Assembly (NCBI GenBank): GCA_037576195.1
Contig: CM075102.1
Coordinates: forward strand, 25,540,745 to 25,604,744
Length of the DNA: 64,000 nucleotides
Reading direction: 5' to 3'
Source: Phytoseiulus persimilis
Lineage: Eukaryota; Arthropoda; Arachnida; Mesostigmata; Phytoseiidae
Part shown: piece after piece, positions 1 to 13,078 of the stretch
How the letters are laid out: every line of letters begins with the position of its first letter
Numbering within the stretch: the first letter of the stretch is position 1
The notes under the pieces: model-generated
Databases searched by the model: none
What the model was told of the DNA's origin: nothing
What the model saw: the letters and a program-made list of their open reading frames with translations, nothing else
Translations under genes and position numbers: made by a program

Positions 1-330
1 ACGGTCCCGTTCGGCGGAAGTGTTGGATTGTTCGATTTCAGAGAAAACGAACGAAGGAGAAGCAGTTGCCGGAGTAGGCTGGGATTATAACATGTCGAGC
101 GGCAGCCTTCTGGAAAGACGCCAAATGTCTGCCTGCCTGCTGAGACATTCCTCGGGGACCCGACTGGGACTCGGAGCTCATTAGCACGGTCTCCGGGAGG
201 ACCTCCGCGAGGACCTTCGAGCCTAGAGCGCCACTACTCTTACAGTGTACGGCCCTGAAGGGCCCGGGTATCAAAAGGGATACGACTAAGGCACAAGGCA
301 CACTCATAAGGCAGGTCCCTCGGGAGTCAG

Positions 331-414
331 CCTGTCCGTCCGTCGGTCTGTCTGTCGGACCGTACGTCCCTCTGTCGGTCGGTCTGTCTGTCCATCTATC
401 TGTCCTTCTGTCGG
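331..414. repeat. GTCY tetranucleotide microsatellite
   Basis: It is an imperfect run of GTCC, GTCG and GTCT units over more than 80 bases, ending with TCTGTC and CATCTATC variants. Confidence 0.8.
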
Positions 415-3400
415 CTCGTACGTTGGAGAAGGCCCCTGCCAGGCAGCAAGCCGAACCTCTTCTCAATATAGCCATCCGTGTGCTCTTGGGTGGATTGGAA
501 GGCTCTGCAGCAGCAGAAGGGAGCGGGGACGGAGGAGCGCAGCCCCTGCGTCCCTCCGGCGGAGCTTCTGGTCCCCAATGGATTCTATCCGCCCTTCCGT
601 CGTTGTTGTTGCCGGCGCTGTCGAGAACGACGACGTCGTAGCCGCCGCCGTCTTCGACTGGGGACATAAAGCCGTTGCCGAGCCGTTGCTCCCACTAATT
701 GAGACAACTAATGTTCGCGACAGTCGAACTTCGGTCAGTTTTCAACTCGAACACTCATTCAGACTTCGTGAGACCAACCGGAGATGAGCGCGAGTCTCTC
801 CTCTCGGCAGTCAAACGAAAATCCGGGCTGAGCTGTGAGAGGATTCAGACCAGAGCTGCGGAGTCTGTGTTCTATCATGGAAACCGAAACGGCCTGACTA
901 ATTACCCAACCGGGATCGCTCGAGGGCGTGGAACGGGGGCGTCTGGTTATCAGGTGCAGATTATCGAGGGAGAATCGCTCGATTTTTCAAGATCATATCT
1001 GAGCTTCCAGATATCTACGGAAGGGATCCCTCGTGGCGGTGTCAATATGACCCTCCCCAGTTGTGTGAATGTATGAGTGTCCGGTCCTATTCAGAGCCGC
1101 AAAGTTTATGCTTCCCCGAGAAGGGTCACTCGCTCTGTCCCCGCGACGGAACGCGTGGGAGGTCAGCCAGCCAGTCAGCCAGGCCATCGACACTTTTATA
1201 ATCCAAATCTTTTTGTGTCGTTCGGATCAGCCCTCCTGATTGAATTCGGAAACTAGCGATTCCAACGAAACGCTCTGGCAGGCGACTGGATGCAGCTTCA
1301 GGTTGCCATAATCGGGTCGCGTACACGTGTGGTGTCAATGATGGCCGGGTCAGCTCCTTTTTATTCCGCGAGATTTGTTCGAGTTTGGAGAATCCGAATC
1401 TCAATGATCCAACTCTGAGGATCAGCGAGCACTTTTGTGACGCGCATCTCTCCCTAGTATACGAGCACGACTGCCCGCTTGTCCACTTAGCTCGGAATGG
1501 GCTCCCGCCGGGAATCAGTCCCGTGGAGGGATGCCTCAGCACAGCCGGGATCGGAAGGCTGACTATTGCTGTTACCACAATGTTACCACTCCGCCATTCC
1601 GACAGTTATTTCCGCCTTCCGGAGTCGGACCCCAGGCGCTATGCAAACTCCAGGGTTTCGAAGCAGCGGCCTTGACCTTGGCGTCACACGAGCCCTTCCC
1701 GATGTTGTTTATCTTCCGGTAGATTCCCCGTTTATCCATCCGCGATCCTCGAAGACCACTCGGATGATGAATACGCATCGACGGCACAGGAAGACGACCA
1801 GCGAGCCCGGAACGCTATATGGGTCATTTGTTCTGTTGGTGACCCGTGGTCGAACTCAAGTTGGCTGGCCTCGCCGTGAGGACAATTAACGGAGGGTTCG
1901 AGCACAAATGGGAGCACGCACGCCTGCGGGCGGGCCGGCGCGCGCGTGAACGGGCGAGCGATTTTGAGTGCGCGGCTTCCTGAACACATATTGTGATGCA
2001 GAAGGAGTCGAACGCGATCAATGGTTGACCCTTCGTCCCATACGCCAAAGTGAGTGACAAACGAGTGAAGACGCTCCATTGAGGTAGGATCGTTCCGTGT
2101 GTTCAACATCCGTCGGTTATGCCGGCCCACTGCTTGGCCGCTCGTTTATTCGAACGCACAGTTGAGCGGGCGGTAGTGGTGGTGGAACCGAAAGCAGTAG
2201 TCGCCAGAGCCGAGTAGTTGTCATGCTAATTCGGAGCTCAGAACTCCCGGTCGCGCGCCGTAAGTGTGCCTTCGGTTGTTGTTCAGTTGATTAGCGGTGT
2301 CGTCGTCAACGTCATTGTAGTCGTCATCGGTGTCGTCTACGCGAACGACGTCGTCGTTGGTCGCTCATGGAAATCGAGCCGCGCGCGAAAAGGTGTCTTC
2401 TCTTTAAGAGTCCAACTCATCGTTACGTTGGTGACTTTCAAATTTTGGCGCTAAACTATTGAAGCGACTTGCTGCTCGAGCGACAAGCGGACTGACTGTG
2501 CATTCGCCAACTGATGCGCCAACTGAACCGCGTTTGGCACACGCTGACCCTTGTCAAGAGAGGATGATTTGAAGAGAACAACGTCTTGTGTCTGACGAGG
2601 GAACCTCTCGTCCTATGATTTGCGCTGTATTCCGGATCCGGCTCTAACGTTTCGCGGTTCCAGCACGGGATTGTCGAGAGGTAATGAAGGTACAACAAAA
2701 TCGGTATCACCGGATAACTCGCAAGACCTGAGCCAAGGAAGATACTGATTCTGAGCTGATGAGATCACGAGCCTGTGCTTTGAGCTGCAGCCCTGGAACA
2801 ATCGTAAGAAAACAACCCTGAGGCCTCGCGGGGTGGAAATGCTTCTTATGAGGAGTCCGCATGAGTTCGGGGCGTATCGAGAAATGATCACGGAGGTAGT
2901 GGCACGCACGCACGTTCGAGAGACTGCGGTCGTGTGAAGCCTGAGGAGCAACGCACGGGTATGCAGAGCCGCTGCCAGCCTCATTGCCCAGAAGTCGGCG
3001 GGAAAGATTACGGCTTTCCACGTCAGAACGAAACGTTTTCGATTTTGACAATTATCAATGAAAATTATTGTGAAGAAAAATCTCTATGTTGCCCGAATCG
3101 ACAACGGTCTGAATTCAACCAAGCTTTCGCTGACAAGCTCAACAGACTGGCAATAGGGGAGCCTTCCCAATGACGCTCATGAAAACTCGATCTCTGTTCT
3201 CCTCGAGTGTGGTGTAAGAAGGAACGGAGAACTAATAGAGAGAAGCAGAACGAATCATCGTCGGAAAGTGAACCATTGTGCGATTTTGCCTCTCGTGTTG
3301 ATGTTTATAAGACAACACGAGTGCGACTTGTCTTCTTCGAAGAGACGGAGAAGCACATCGAAAAGCACGGAGTCTCAGTGGGAAGAAGAGCAGCAGAGAA

Positions 3401-6400
3401 TACCAGTCGCACCACACAAACAGGTCGTAAACAACGAGGCGACAAATTCAACAACGTCTTCGAAAAATTAACACGACACAACGAACAATCGAAGCTATCA
3501 GCTTTTCCGTCCCCCATGTTCGTCTGCTTGTTGCTCCTTCCATCGGTCGGAACGAGATTAGCCTGGTCTCGTAAATTCCATCCGAGCGCTGGCACGACGT
3601 TGTGGGAAAAGAAAAAAACTTTGTCCATCCATTCGTCAGTCAGTCGGCGATTCCGATGTCGCCGTGGAAAAACTGGATCGAGACACTTGCTCATCCGATC
3701 GGACTTTGACTGCTTACGATCATGACGATGTTCTCGATGTGTTTGTCGGTCGCCTCTGTTCCAGGCATGTCCGTCCGCTCCGTGAATCTCCATTTCAGGA
3801 AGAGGTTTTTCCGTTCTCAACTGGCTCCATAGTTTTGTTCGTGGGCGGCTCTATTGCGTGCGCGCCTGCCTCAGTCACTGACTTACTGTCGACGGCCCGA
3901 CCAAAGAGCGTTCGCCGCGAACTTTGAATATGAATCGAAGCCCAACACACGATTTTTGGGTCTTGCTGAAACGAGATACTGTTGTTGTAAAGGGAAGCGC
4001 ACCGCCTCAGCTTGCGTTCCCCGCGGACGACGACATCGAACTCGATGACAGCCGTCTGGAAAGCCAGCTATCGCTCGATTCGGAGCCATATCGATGCTTT
4101 GTTCGGGGCTAATGTTTACGATCGTCCATTCGTTGCCGTCGACGCTCCAGCTGTGGAGTGAACTTTCCAAAAGCAGTATCTTCGTGCTGATGATTTTGAC
4201 AGAGCGTGACAGCGACCGCCTGGTGCATCCATTACCATCCTATAATAAACGTTCCGAGTTTTTCGAGCGATTCCGAGTTCGCTCTCCGAGGTGGCACCCA
4301 GCTCCCTCTTGGACAGTCCGACCGGAGATCAAATAAAGGGAAGACCAGCGAAATTCCCGAATAAACTTGGAATAACTCGTTTGAGCTCCGAACTGGACTC
4401 GATCGGGATCCCTCCCCCGGCGCTCCACCGGGTTGTGATGATCCCACCATCTGGACGCGTCGGCAGCGCGACCTTCACTCGAAAGGCTGTGACGACTCGA
4501 TTAAAGAGCGGTGCTCATCGGCGTCGGTATGATTGACTGCTACACATCTCTCGTCCACTTAATACACACGTGTTCCGTCCGAGGTCTTTCTTGGTTGGCT
4601 TTCAGCTGGGTGGTTCGTCCCAACCCGCAGCGGCTGCCCGGTAGTAGGCCCGAACACAGGTAAGACGGTGGCGAGGCAGAGAGGCCATCACGCAGCTTGG
4701 AAAAGGATCTGGATTATGTTATTGTGGACCTCACAACGCGTACGCCCGGGCCACGTTCGCTGGGCCACGCACAGGCGAACGTCGTTTTTTTCTCTCCATC
4801 CATTGTATGAGCGTCTATTCACACCTAGAAACCGGCTCCTGGATGGGATGCCAAACGCGAACTATGATAGACTTACGAGCTTCGGATGGATGGTGGCTGA
4901 CTTCTGGTGATGCGTCTCGTTCACAACTTATCCCTCAGCCCATCCGGTTCTTTTGGCTGCTCTTGCTTTCATCGGAACTCCCGAACCGTGTTTGCTCTCA
5001 AGTCGATTATTATCGAGATGCTTCTTGCTGGAAATCACCCGCTGGCCCCGCGAAGGACGAACCCCGCGGGAAGGAACCGAGAGAGGGCACTCGAATCCCC
5101 GCTTTAAACGAGGGACCGTTTCGAGTGTCGCCTGTCCCGCAGGGCTCCGAAATGCGTGTCTGACACCGATCGAGCATCACACTCGGAATCAAGAATCCTC
5201 AATTTTTTTTTTTTAATTCCGTCCTAGTCGCTCTTTTTCAGAGTTTACTCATCGCGATCACTCCAGAGTTCCGAGGGCCGAGCTGAGGATCGGAAGCATA
5301 TTAAACTTGGGCCTGATAGCGGGAAGCGTCGGCGGGGGCTTTATAGGTTGTGGTGAAGCAGGCAGGCAGGCCTTGTGTATGTAAAGCCGAACGGAAACGT
5401 TGGAATTGACTGGCTGGAGTTTGCCCGTTCGTCCGCCAGCCAGTCAGTTGAAAGGGTGCTGCGAACTCACGTCGCTCCCAACGCTCCCCTGTGCCCGACG
5501 GCTCCTTCCAATTTCGGAAAGCCCTAGGGTCCTGGGGAAGAGAGTCCACCGACGCGGCTCGCTCGGCTGCCGCGCCGTTGCCATCGCGGCCGGCAAAGGC
5601 AGGAAAAAAGAGAAGGGAAAAGAACACTTGGAAGCGAAAAAGCCGGTCACCTTGAACGCTGTAGGCCGATGTGGGATAGCTGTCCATCGGTGTCGAATGT
5701 CCTGGCGCGAGCGTCCCCCCCATAAAACAAGCCATAAAATTAGTTTTGATCTAAATTACAATTGACGTTGCTCTCGCTGCCGCAGGACGTCCGGCGTCTC
5801 GGTGAGACCGGTCGGGAGGGTGGGTGTGTACGGCCGTCCGTTCGTCCCGTATTGCTCACCGAGGAGACCCTTCATTGGACCGAAGGGACCGGAGGGTCTC
5901 AGCGAGGCCGTAAACTCCCAAATAAGTCTCCCTACTCGATTGGCCTCTTCATTGAATAGAGGGAGGGGGAAGGGGGGGAGGGGAGCCTGGAAAGCAACAG
6001 CTCATACCGGCACGTAAGTGCGACGTCACAGGGTCCTTCGCCGGACAAGATGACGATGTTTGAACGATGTGAGCATACTGGGCATCTATTCCTGCAGAGA
6101 GCCTGGAGATCATTCCAGGAATCCTCTCGTTCGCCGTTGGAACCGGACTTGAGGCCTGTCCCTCGCTCACCGAAAGTTTCCCGCTCTAGTCGCGTGAAAC
6201 CCCGCCCTCGTTTCGCTCCGCGATCGCGAACCATCCCACTCCTGGGTCTGGAGCGCATGCCTCACGAAAGGTGAGCTCGCTCGGATGATTCGTCACAGTT
6301 TAAAAAATCGTCGACCGGGTTTCCTGTGAAATGAGGAGTTCGTCTTGTTGGAACAACACTCGATCCAGCACGATGAAGTCGACCCGAGGCTCGGTGTGCA

Positions 6401-6970
6401 TTGACGCGCGGAGGGACGCAGTGGCGGCGAGGGGCGCACGAAGTCAGCGACGAGGGAGCGATCCAAGTGTCGGACGGGGACGTATCGAGGGACTTCGGAG
6501 GGAGTTGATGCTGTTCCGGTGGATCCGAGGTCAGCGGATAGTCAACGTTGTCCGTCGACTGTTCTGGTTGGGCGCGGTGGGCGACGATAGTTCTCTTTAT
6601 CCAGTAGGGCAGCCGTGGAGCTCCCAGAGGTGTCGTACCCAACTCCCTCTGGAGAGCCGTCTATCTCCACGTTGACGGCAGAGAGTGGGCTGCCTGCCGG
6701 CCGACCGACCGACCGCTCGACCGGCTTCCCGATTAGCCATCCCACCTTGCTCGCTGGTTTTAGCCGCGGTTCGTCGATCTGTTCGGTTCGAATCGGTTTA
6801 TACTTGGTTCTCGGACGCGAACGGGCGGCCTGAGCGGGATCGAGCGTGGAAACGAGGCGAGGAACAGCTCCCCTCGGTTATCTGAAGGACACGGCCAAGA
6901 ACGAGTCTTCAAGGTAACCCGTCGAGGCCACCATAGTGCCCTCTTGCTTTCCTCTGAGGCTACGGTGCTC

Positions 6971-7025
6971 GCCCGCCCGCCCGCCCGCCAGCGCCCGCCC
7001 GCCCGCTCGACCGAGCGAGCGAGCG
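6971..7025. repeat. GCCC and GAGC tetranucleotide arrays
   Basis: A GCCC run interrupted once is followed directly by GACCGAGC-type units. Confidence 0.8.
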
Positions 7026-10000
7026 GCGGGATGGCTAGTGTGCTACGAACAGCAGCAGCCTCTGGGAAGTCTCAATTCGGCGGTCCGTGTTGGTCTCGCG
7101 GGGGCAGTATGCATTGTAGTGTATTGCCGGATTCATTCCTTATTCAGGGTCTCCATCCCAGGAGACTCATATCCTAGGCAGCAGCAGCGACGGTAGCGGC
7201 CAAGGAGCTTCTCCGCCCCCGTACAGGGTGGAGCAGGGCCCGGTGGAGATCGGGGGGAAAAGGGGGTGCGGAGGAGGAGCGGGGGCTGGGGAATGACGGA
7301 GAAGGGGCAAATGTTGAAGTGCTGTGATGAAGAGCGGGAGCCGTATGTCGAAACGCTGAGGCGAGTTTCAATTCGAAATTTCCGAGCTCGGATCGCGGCT
7401 GAAACTCCGCCGAGTTCCGCGTACAGGAGTTAGAAGCCGATTTGCGATCGACGATACGCGCTGGGAGCTTGGCGCTTTGTTCTCCCGAGCGAATCAGGGC
7501 GTTTCATGGAAGCAAGACGACGATAAACTGTCTAACTGACCGAGCACAAGTCTCATCGACAGCGCGTTGTTGACTCGGGACGCGCTTGTTTGCCTCGGCT
7601 GTAGGCCGTCACGTTTCCATTCAAGCATTGAGTGTTTATCATTTTTTTTTTTTTGCCAAATTTTATCTACCCATACTGCTGTCGCCGGCGTAGTCGTCTT
7701 CAACGATCGGTAACGCTGACCAACAACGTCGTCGGAGGCGAGAAACCAAGAAAGAATCTTTCGATCGTTCCAACGAAGATGGACGGCCTAGCCACGATGT
7801 CGATGACGTTCCGCTACCGATTCTGTGTGTGGTGGCGTCGACAGACCGACCGACCGACGGTGTCAAGCTTGACTTTCGCAAGTCGTCCTCAGGCCGAGCG
7901 ATAAATAGAGGATCGAAGCACGCGGGCTCGGAATGCGCCCATGAGCACGGGAGGCGAATTCACACACCGACGAAGGGCTTGAAGGGTGGATCATCATCAT
8001 CGTCCTCCTCCTCCCCTCCAGGGTTAGTTGGATCGCTACTTTTTTCTCTAAATTATGACTTCGCTGTGGGTCTTCTCCGAACCACCCAGGACCACCGCAG
8101 CCGCCGCCGGTCAAAGAGGTCTTCATCTTGGGCTCTTCGTTCGCTCTTCACCCGCTGATAATAGAGACGTCAAGTTGGTGGGGACCCGAGCGGCGCTCGC
8201 TACCTCGTTTTCTGCGACTGCACAGACGGAAACGGATTCGGAAACTCTTCTGATCTCTCTGATAAGCGGATACGGGTGGCGTATTCGACCGTCTGGCGGA
8301 GGAACCGGTGCAAGGGAACCGAAACGTACGGAGCCGATAACCATAGTGGAAACATCGCGCCTCTTTCCGACGGATCCTCCCGCGGATTCGGACGGATGCA
8401 CCGGCGGGGATTGTCGCATGCTCCTCCATGAACAGTTAGAGCAACGCACGGCGCGCCAGATAAGGAGAAACGAGACACAGAGAGATCGAGAATACTCCGA
8501 GTCTAGCGCGCACAGCTGAAATGAACCGGGTTTCGAGTTTCATTTCGATTAAGTAGGAACGACGATTCCACTTCTACGGCGTGGTACCCACGGATCCTTC
8601 TGACTCCCTGCTGGGCGTGAGTCTGCGAGTTCCCCGAGCTTTTGGTGAAACCCGATCGACCGAATGGAACGTATTTGTTCCAGAACAGCGCATCCTCCTG
8701 AGAGGACGCTCTCTGTCTTTTTCGAGCCACCTCAATCGACGACGCCGAACCAGCCCTCGAGGCGCACTGGCCGGCCAGGCAAGCGCGCAGGCTCGGTTCA
8801 TGAAGTGCTTCATAATGAAGACCACCCCGTCGGAGCTATGGGCTGCCCGCATTTCTTCAAATACAAAAGACACCAAGGTGGTCGCGAACCTCCGGGCCTG
8901 CAAGAGAGGCTCCCATTACAAGAGAACGAGAGGAAAGAGTGAGCGAGCAAGATGCTGTGTACCATTGATCTTCGGCATCAGCATGTTGAGCCATAATTGT
9001 GGCATCAAATACTTCCCGCTGTCGGCCGAAGGGTGTCCGTGAAGGGCTCTGAAAACATCAGCGAAGGTCTCTTCGAACGGAATCGCCGATGCCCGGGATG
9101 CCTGACCGCGATCTTCGGTCTCGATTCGCTCTCCCGCGTCCAGCCCACCGAAGGGACTCGAGGGAGACGCGTTTTGGGGAAAAGGATCTCGTCGGAACGG
9201 GCTGTGGAAGCTCGCCCCTGGTCTCGTCCAAGGCCAAGCTCTCGTTCGTCTTGCTCGATAATCCTCTCTTCATGACTGCTTTATTTGGCAACGCTCATCC
9301 ATCATTCGGACCCTGATCGGACCCACCCGATGTTCGCCCCTCTGGGCGCATGCTGTTTCGTCTCTTCGCTTTCCTTCGCGGATTTCCTCCGCTCGAGACG
9401 AGTCGGAATCATCTGCCCCAGCGTACGGACTAGCAGCTGCCTCCTCGCTCTGCGTTGTCCCACCGATCGGCATCGTCTTTCTTTGCTGCAAGTGTGCGAA
9501 AGGCCCGAGCTGGCTTTCCGCTTTGATCGTGTGGTCATCGGAAATGTTCGGAGTTCGGATCGATCGACTTCGGTGGTTCCCAGGACTCCTGAACCGGCGG
9601 CGCGTCTTTTCGACGAAGTTCCGATCGGCGATGACGTAACTCCAACGCTCACAAGAGCCGAAAGGGGAGCAGAACTGGTCCGCTGATCTCAAGTGCTTTT
9701 AATGCTTGATGTCAGAACGCCCGGAATCACCAAACTGTGACCACCGGCCCGGGTGGAGATTTGAACTTAATTTCGAGCGGCGTTTTTTGCGGCGTTCGTC
9801 TTGCTTCGGACACCGGAAAGTTTTTCCCCTCGTCTGCCGCCGCGCCAGTCAGGATTTCGGTTCTCTCGAATCGACGCGTTCGGACTGATACTCACTCTTC
9901 GAAACCGGACGAAACAGTCCTGTCCCGCATCCTGCCGGCGGAGAACCGGCGGTCGGGAGATCGTGCATCGATCGCGTCTCGAGCGACCTCTCGCGAGGAA

Positions 10001-10405
10001 ATCTTCGCGCGCGCACAGGTCGTGGCCCGCCCGGGGCCGATCGTCCGCGCGAGATGAATCCCTCTGAAATCGCGGGCGCGGTAGTCGCGTCGACAGACGG
10101 AAGGTGTGCTGATCATAAACTGAATTTATGGCTTTCGTGGAGTACACCGACAACTACTGCTGTCGTTGCCACCACTCCCGCGGCTGCCACCCCTGTTCCC
10201 GCACATCGAAGGAAGAAAAGGGGGTCGAACCCAAACAGAGCTGACCTGCTGACTGACCGACCGAGTGGCTTTGCCGGTTGGTCAAGCAGAGCGGGGAGCA
10301 GAAATTGGCAAATTTAAACGGCTCCTGGGGTTCTGCAATCCAGCAATATTGTCCAATATCTTGAATCAAATAAATGGTTTATTTGTGGGGGGAGGTGGTT
10401 GGGCT

Positions 10406-10444
10406 GGTCGGTCGGTCGGTCGACCCGCCCGCCCGCTCGCTCGC
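10406..10444. repeat. GGTC, CCCG and CTCG tetranucleotide arrays
   Basis: Four GGTC units run into CCCG and then CTCG units, three related tetranucleotides side by side. Confidence 0.8.
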
Positions 10445-11552
10445 GAACTGCGGGGCGGATTGGGAGAGCGAGCGAATGAAGACTAGCAATCGATGTGTTT
10501 GATGCGATGTGTTCACGCAGTGAGCGGCATATGGCCACCGTTGGGGAATTGAACATTTCTCTCCTCTCACGAGACAGACCACAGACTTGAAGCTCGCCAA
10601 ACAATTCACAGTTGTTGTTGTTCCCTCCTGGTGGCTCAATTCAGTTCGGTGTGGTTTCTGCTGGTGAAGTTGCCCAACAACGGTCAATGACTTAATACCG
10701 ACGTTGTCTTCGCGGCGCTTTCGTATCGGTCATATTGTCTGTGACGAGCGATGATCCCACACGTTGCGAAGAATAATCGGATCTGCTTGGGGGGATCTCG
10801 AGGAGTTCAGGGGCGGAAACCCTGGAAGCAGCGGGTCCCGGAAGCTTGTCTCCGACCGTTCTGTGCGTCGAAGTCCGAGCTGCGTTGATCGCGAAGAACG
10901 CGTCCACAAGGTGGTTCGACGAGAAGATGAATGAGGAAGAGCGCGGTCCTGCGCGCAGTCAAACGGGCCGCTCCTGAGCTGGTTCCACACGACGTGATTG
11001 TCAGCTTCTGTGGGTTGAGCCCTAGAAGAGGTAGGCTAGATGACGGACATTTCTTTTCTTTGCGCTCCCTGCGGTCATCAGCGACGTCGTGGGAGGTACC
11101 GTCTTGGCTCGCTGGACGGAGTCGTCACTCAGGTCTGTTGGTCGCTCGCTCGTTCGACCGGCCGTCGGTGGTGAAAAATATCATTAAATCCTCACCCGTT
11201 CAGAATCCTCGGCAGACACTTCCAGCTTCCACTGACTGGCGCTGACGACTCGCGACCACCGATGGACAATATGACTTGACCACTTAATCTTCCGTGCCTC
11301 TTCAGCACGGTCACTCCTCCTTCGTTTCCTCCTGCTGCCGCCGCAAACGCAGCTCCTCCTTCTCCTCCTGCAACGGCTCCATCTTTGTTGTTGACTCCGT
11401 TTCTTCTCGACGGCCGTCGTCGTTGTTGACTCTGAAGCCGACGGTTGAGGTCCGCCCGTCATCTGGGACGCGGGAAGCATAGCCAGCCGAAACTGACCAC
11501 TATTTCAGATCACAATAGGGAGTTGGACATCATGCTGGACTTGGTGATGGTC

Positions 11553-11585
11553 GTGGTGGTGGTGGCGGCGGCGGCGGCGGCGGCT
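11553..11585. repeat. GTG/GCG trinucleotide repeat
   Basis: GTG repeats grade into GCG repeats over about 33 bases. Confidence 0.8.
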
Positions 11586-13044
11586 GCAATGATGGTCGAC
11601 GACCACGGTGCCGGCAGAAGCGAAGAAAAAGATTGTTGGCGTTTCGATGATAGCTGCCGACGACGAACAACTATTTATGCTGCCGCACAAACACCGCGGT
11701 CGTCTTGGCGACCGCGAGGTGAAGCGCCATCTTCTCCCAGCCCTTCGCGAATACCTTCTGAGTGATTCTTCACCCAGGAGCGGGTGACCCGGTCACGCTC
11801 CCGCCCGGCTTCGGTGACCACCTCGAGATGCCCCGCATCATCGCGTCGAGATGATCTGGATGAGCCGCACGCGGTGACCGGTCGGGACCCCGCCGTCCAC
11901 AGGGCCGGAGGATACAGCAGACGGAAGTGCGAATACGATGAAGCCCTGCTGTCTCGATTCGGGAACTTCATCAAGTTCCGGCCGTGGCGCTCCCCGCTTC
12001 GAAGAATCGCGATGGCTGACGGTAACGTTCTCACCTCGAGTCGAGCGCGACGTCTCCTTCTTAGCTGTTCAGACATCGCTACATAATCAGGAGCCGACTT
12101 CCTGAGCGCTATGGACCCATTCGACATGATCCAGTCGCTTCGCTGTTCAGTCGGTCCGTCCGTGGACATTAACATATCAGATGGAGACGACGACGAGCGC
12201 GGAGTAGCCGGCAGCTAGTCACCAGCCAGCCAGCCAGCCTGCCGGCTTCTAGCGTTGAGCCATTCAGTGAGTCAGCCAACCAGGCAAACAGGCAGGTGGG
12301 ACCACCTCTGACAGACGTAACTCGACGTCGTCGTCGTCGTCATCAATGGGGAGGGAGGAATAGGACCTGACGCGGTGGTCTGATCCAACCAACCATCCGG
12401 ACGCCGTCCCAACGCCGTCGCAGCCGACGAACGTTCAGTGGGGTGTGGCGTTCAGATAGAGAGATCTCGTATCGACACTTTGTTCCACTTACAAGCGATG
12501 CCGTCTACAAACAGTAAACCGCCAGCCAGCCAGCCATTCTCGTCCCCTGCGCGTTGCGTGTTGTTGCACCGTTGCGAGCGCCGTCGAAGGTGGCGGAGAA
12601 ATCTTGTTCTAGAGCCGAAGGAATCGATGAAGATCGAGCTCCGAAAGTCACCTGATCACGGACAAGACGCCGATGTTGATGACGCTGCAGCGAGTCCCGG
12701 AACCTCAATCCGGTCTGCTTCCCTCGACCGATCGGGATTCCCGTTCGATTTGCTCGCGGATAGGATGATTCTTCTCCAGTTCCATCAGTTAGCGTATCAT
12801 TGATATTGGATATTAGTGATTTTGTCGAGTGGCGCTCTGTCCGGCTCATGGAGCGCCCATCCCCAGACTCGAGAACGTCGGGGTTAGAATCCGACGTTGG
12901 GAGCCCCCTACGTAGAAAGTCACTTGAGCACAAACGTAAGGGGGCTGGTTGTTGTTGGGCCTCGTCGGTCGGATACTGGCTCGTTTACTCATTCGGCTAG
13001 GAGGGCTTCATCGTCGTGTTCACGCCAACCTGAAAGCCGGTATT

Positions 13045-13048
<4 letters not shown>

Positions 13049-13078
<30 letters not shown>
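13049..13078. repeat. Thirty-base poly(T) run
   Basis: It is an uninterrupted T30, by far the longest homopolymer in the window. No TTTATT (a reversed poly(A) signal) follows it, so it is more likely a mononucleotide microsatellite than the tail of a minus-strand retrocopy. Confidence 0.9.

Larger units (their letters stand above)
1..10000. other. No recognisable gene; simple-repeat-rich DNA
   Basis: Open frames are short, arginine/serine/proline-rich and overlap on all strands, as expected by chance. Notable content is simple sequence: a GTCY tetranucleotide tract (331-414), imperfect GTC repeats (about 2,266-2,365), T12 (5203-5214), CCCG then GAGC arrays (6971-7025), T13 (7642-7654) and ATC/TCC repeats near 7,990-8,018. 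No tRNA, conserved domain or clear splice-linked exon was seen. Confidence 0.5.

Noticed and set aside
13049..13078. Poly(T) as the tail of a minus-strand retrocopy
   Set aside because: No reversed poly(A) signal, coding remnant or target-site duplication is visible beside it.
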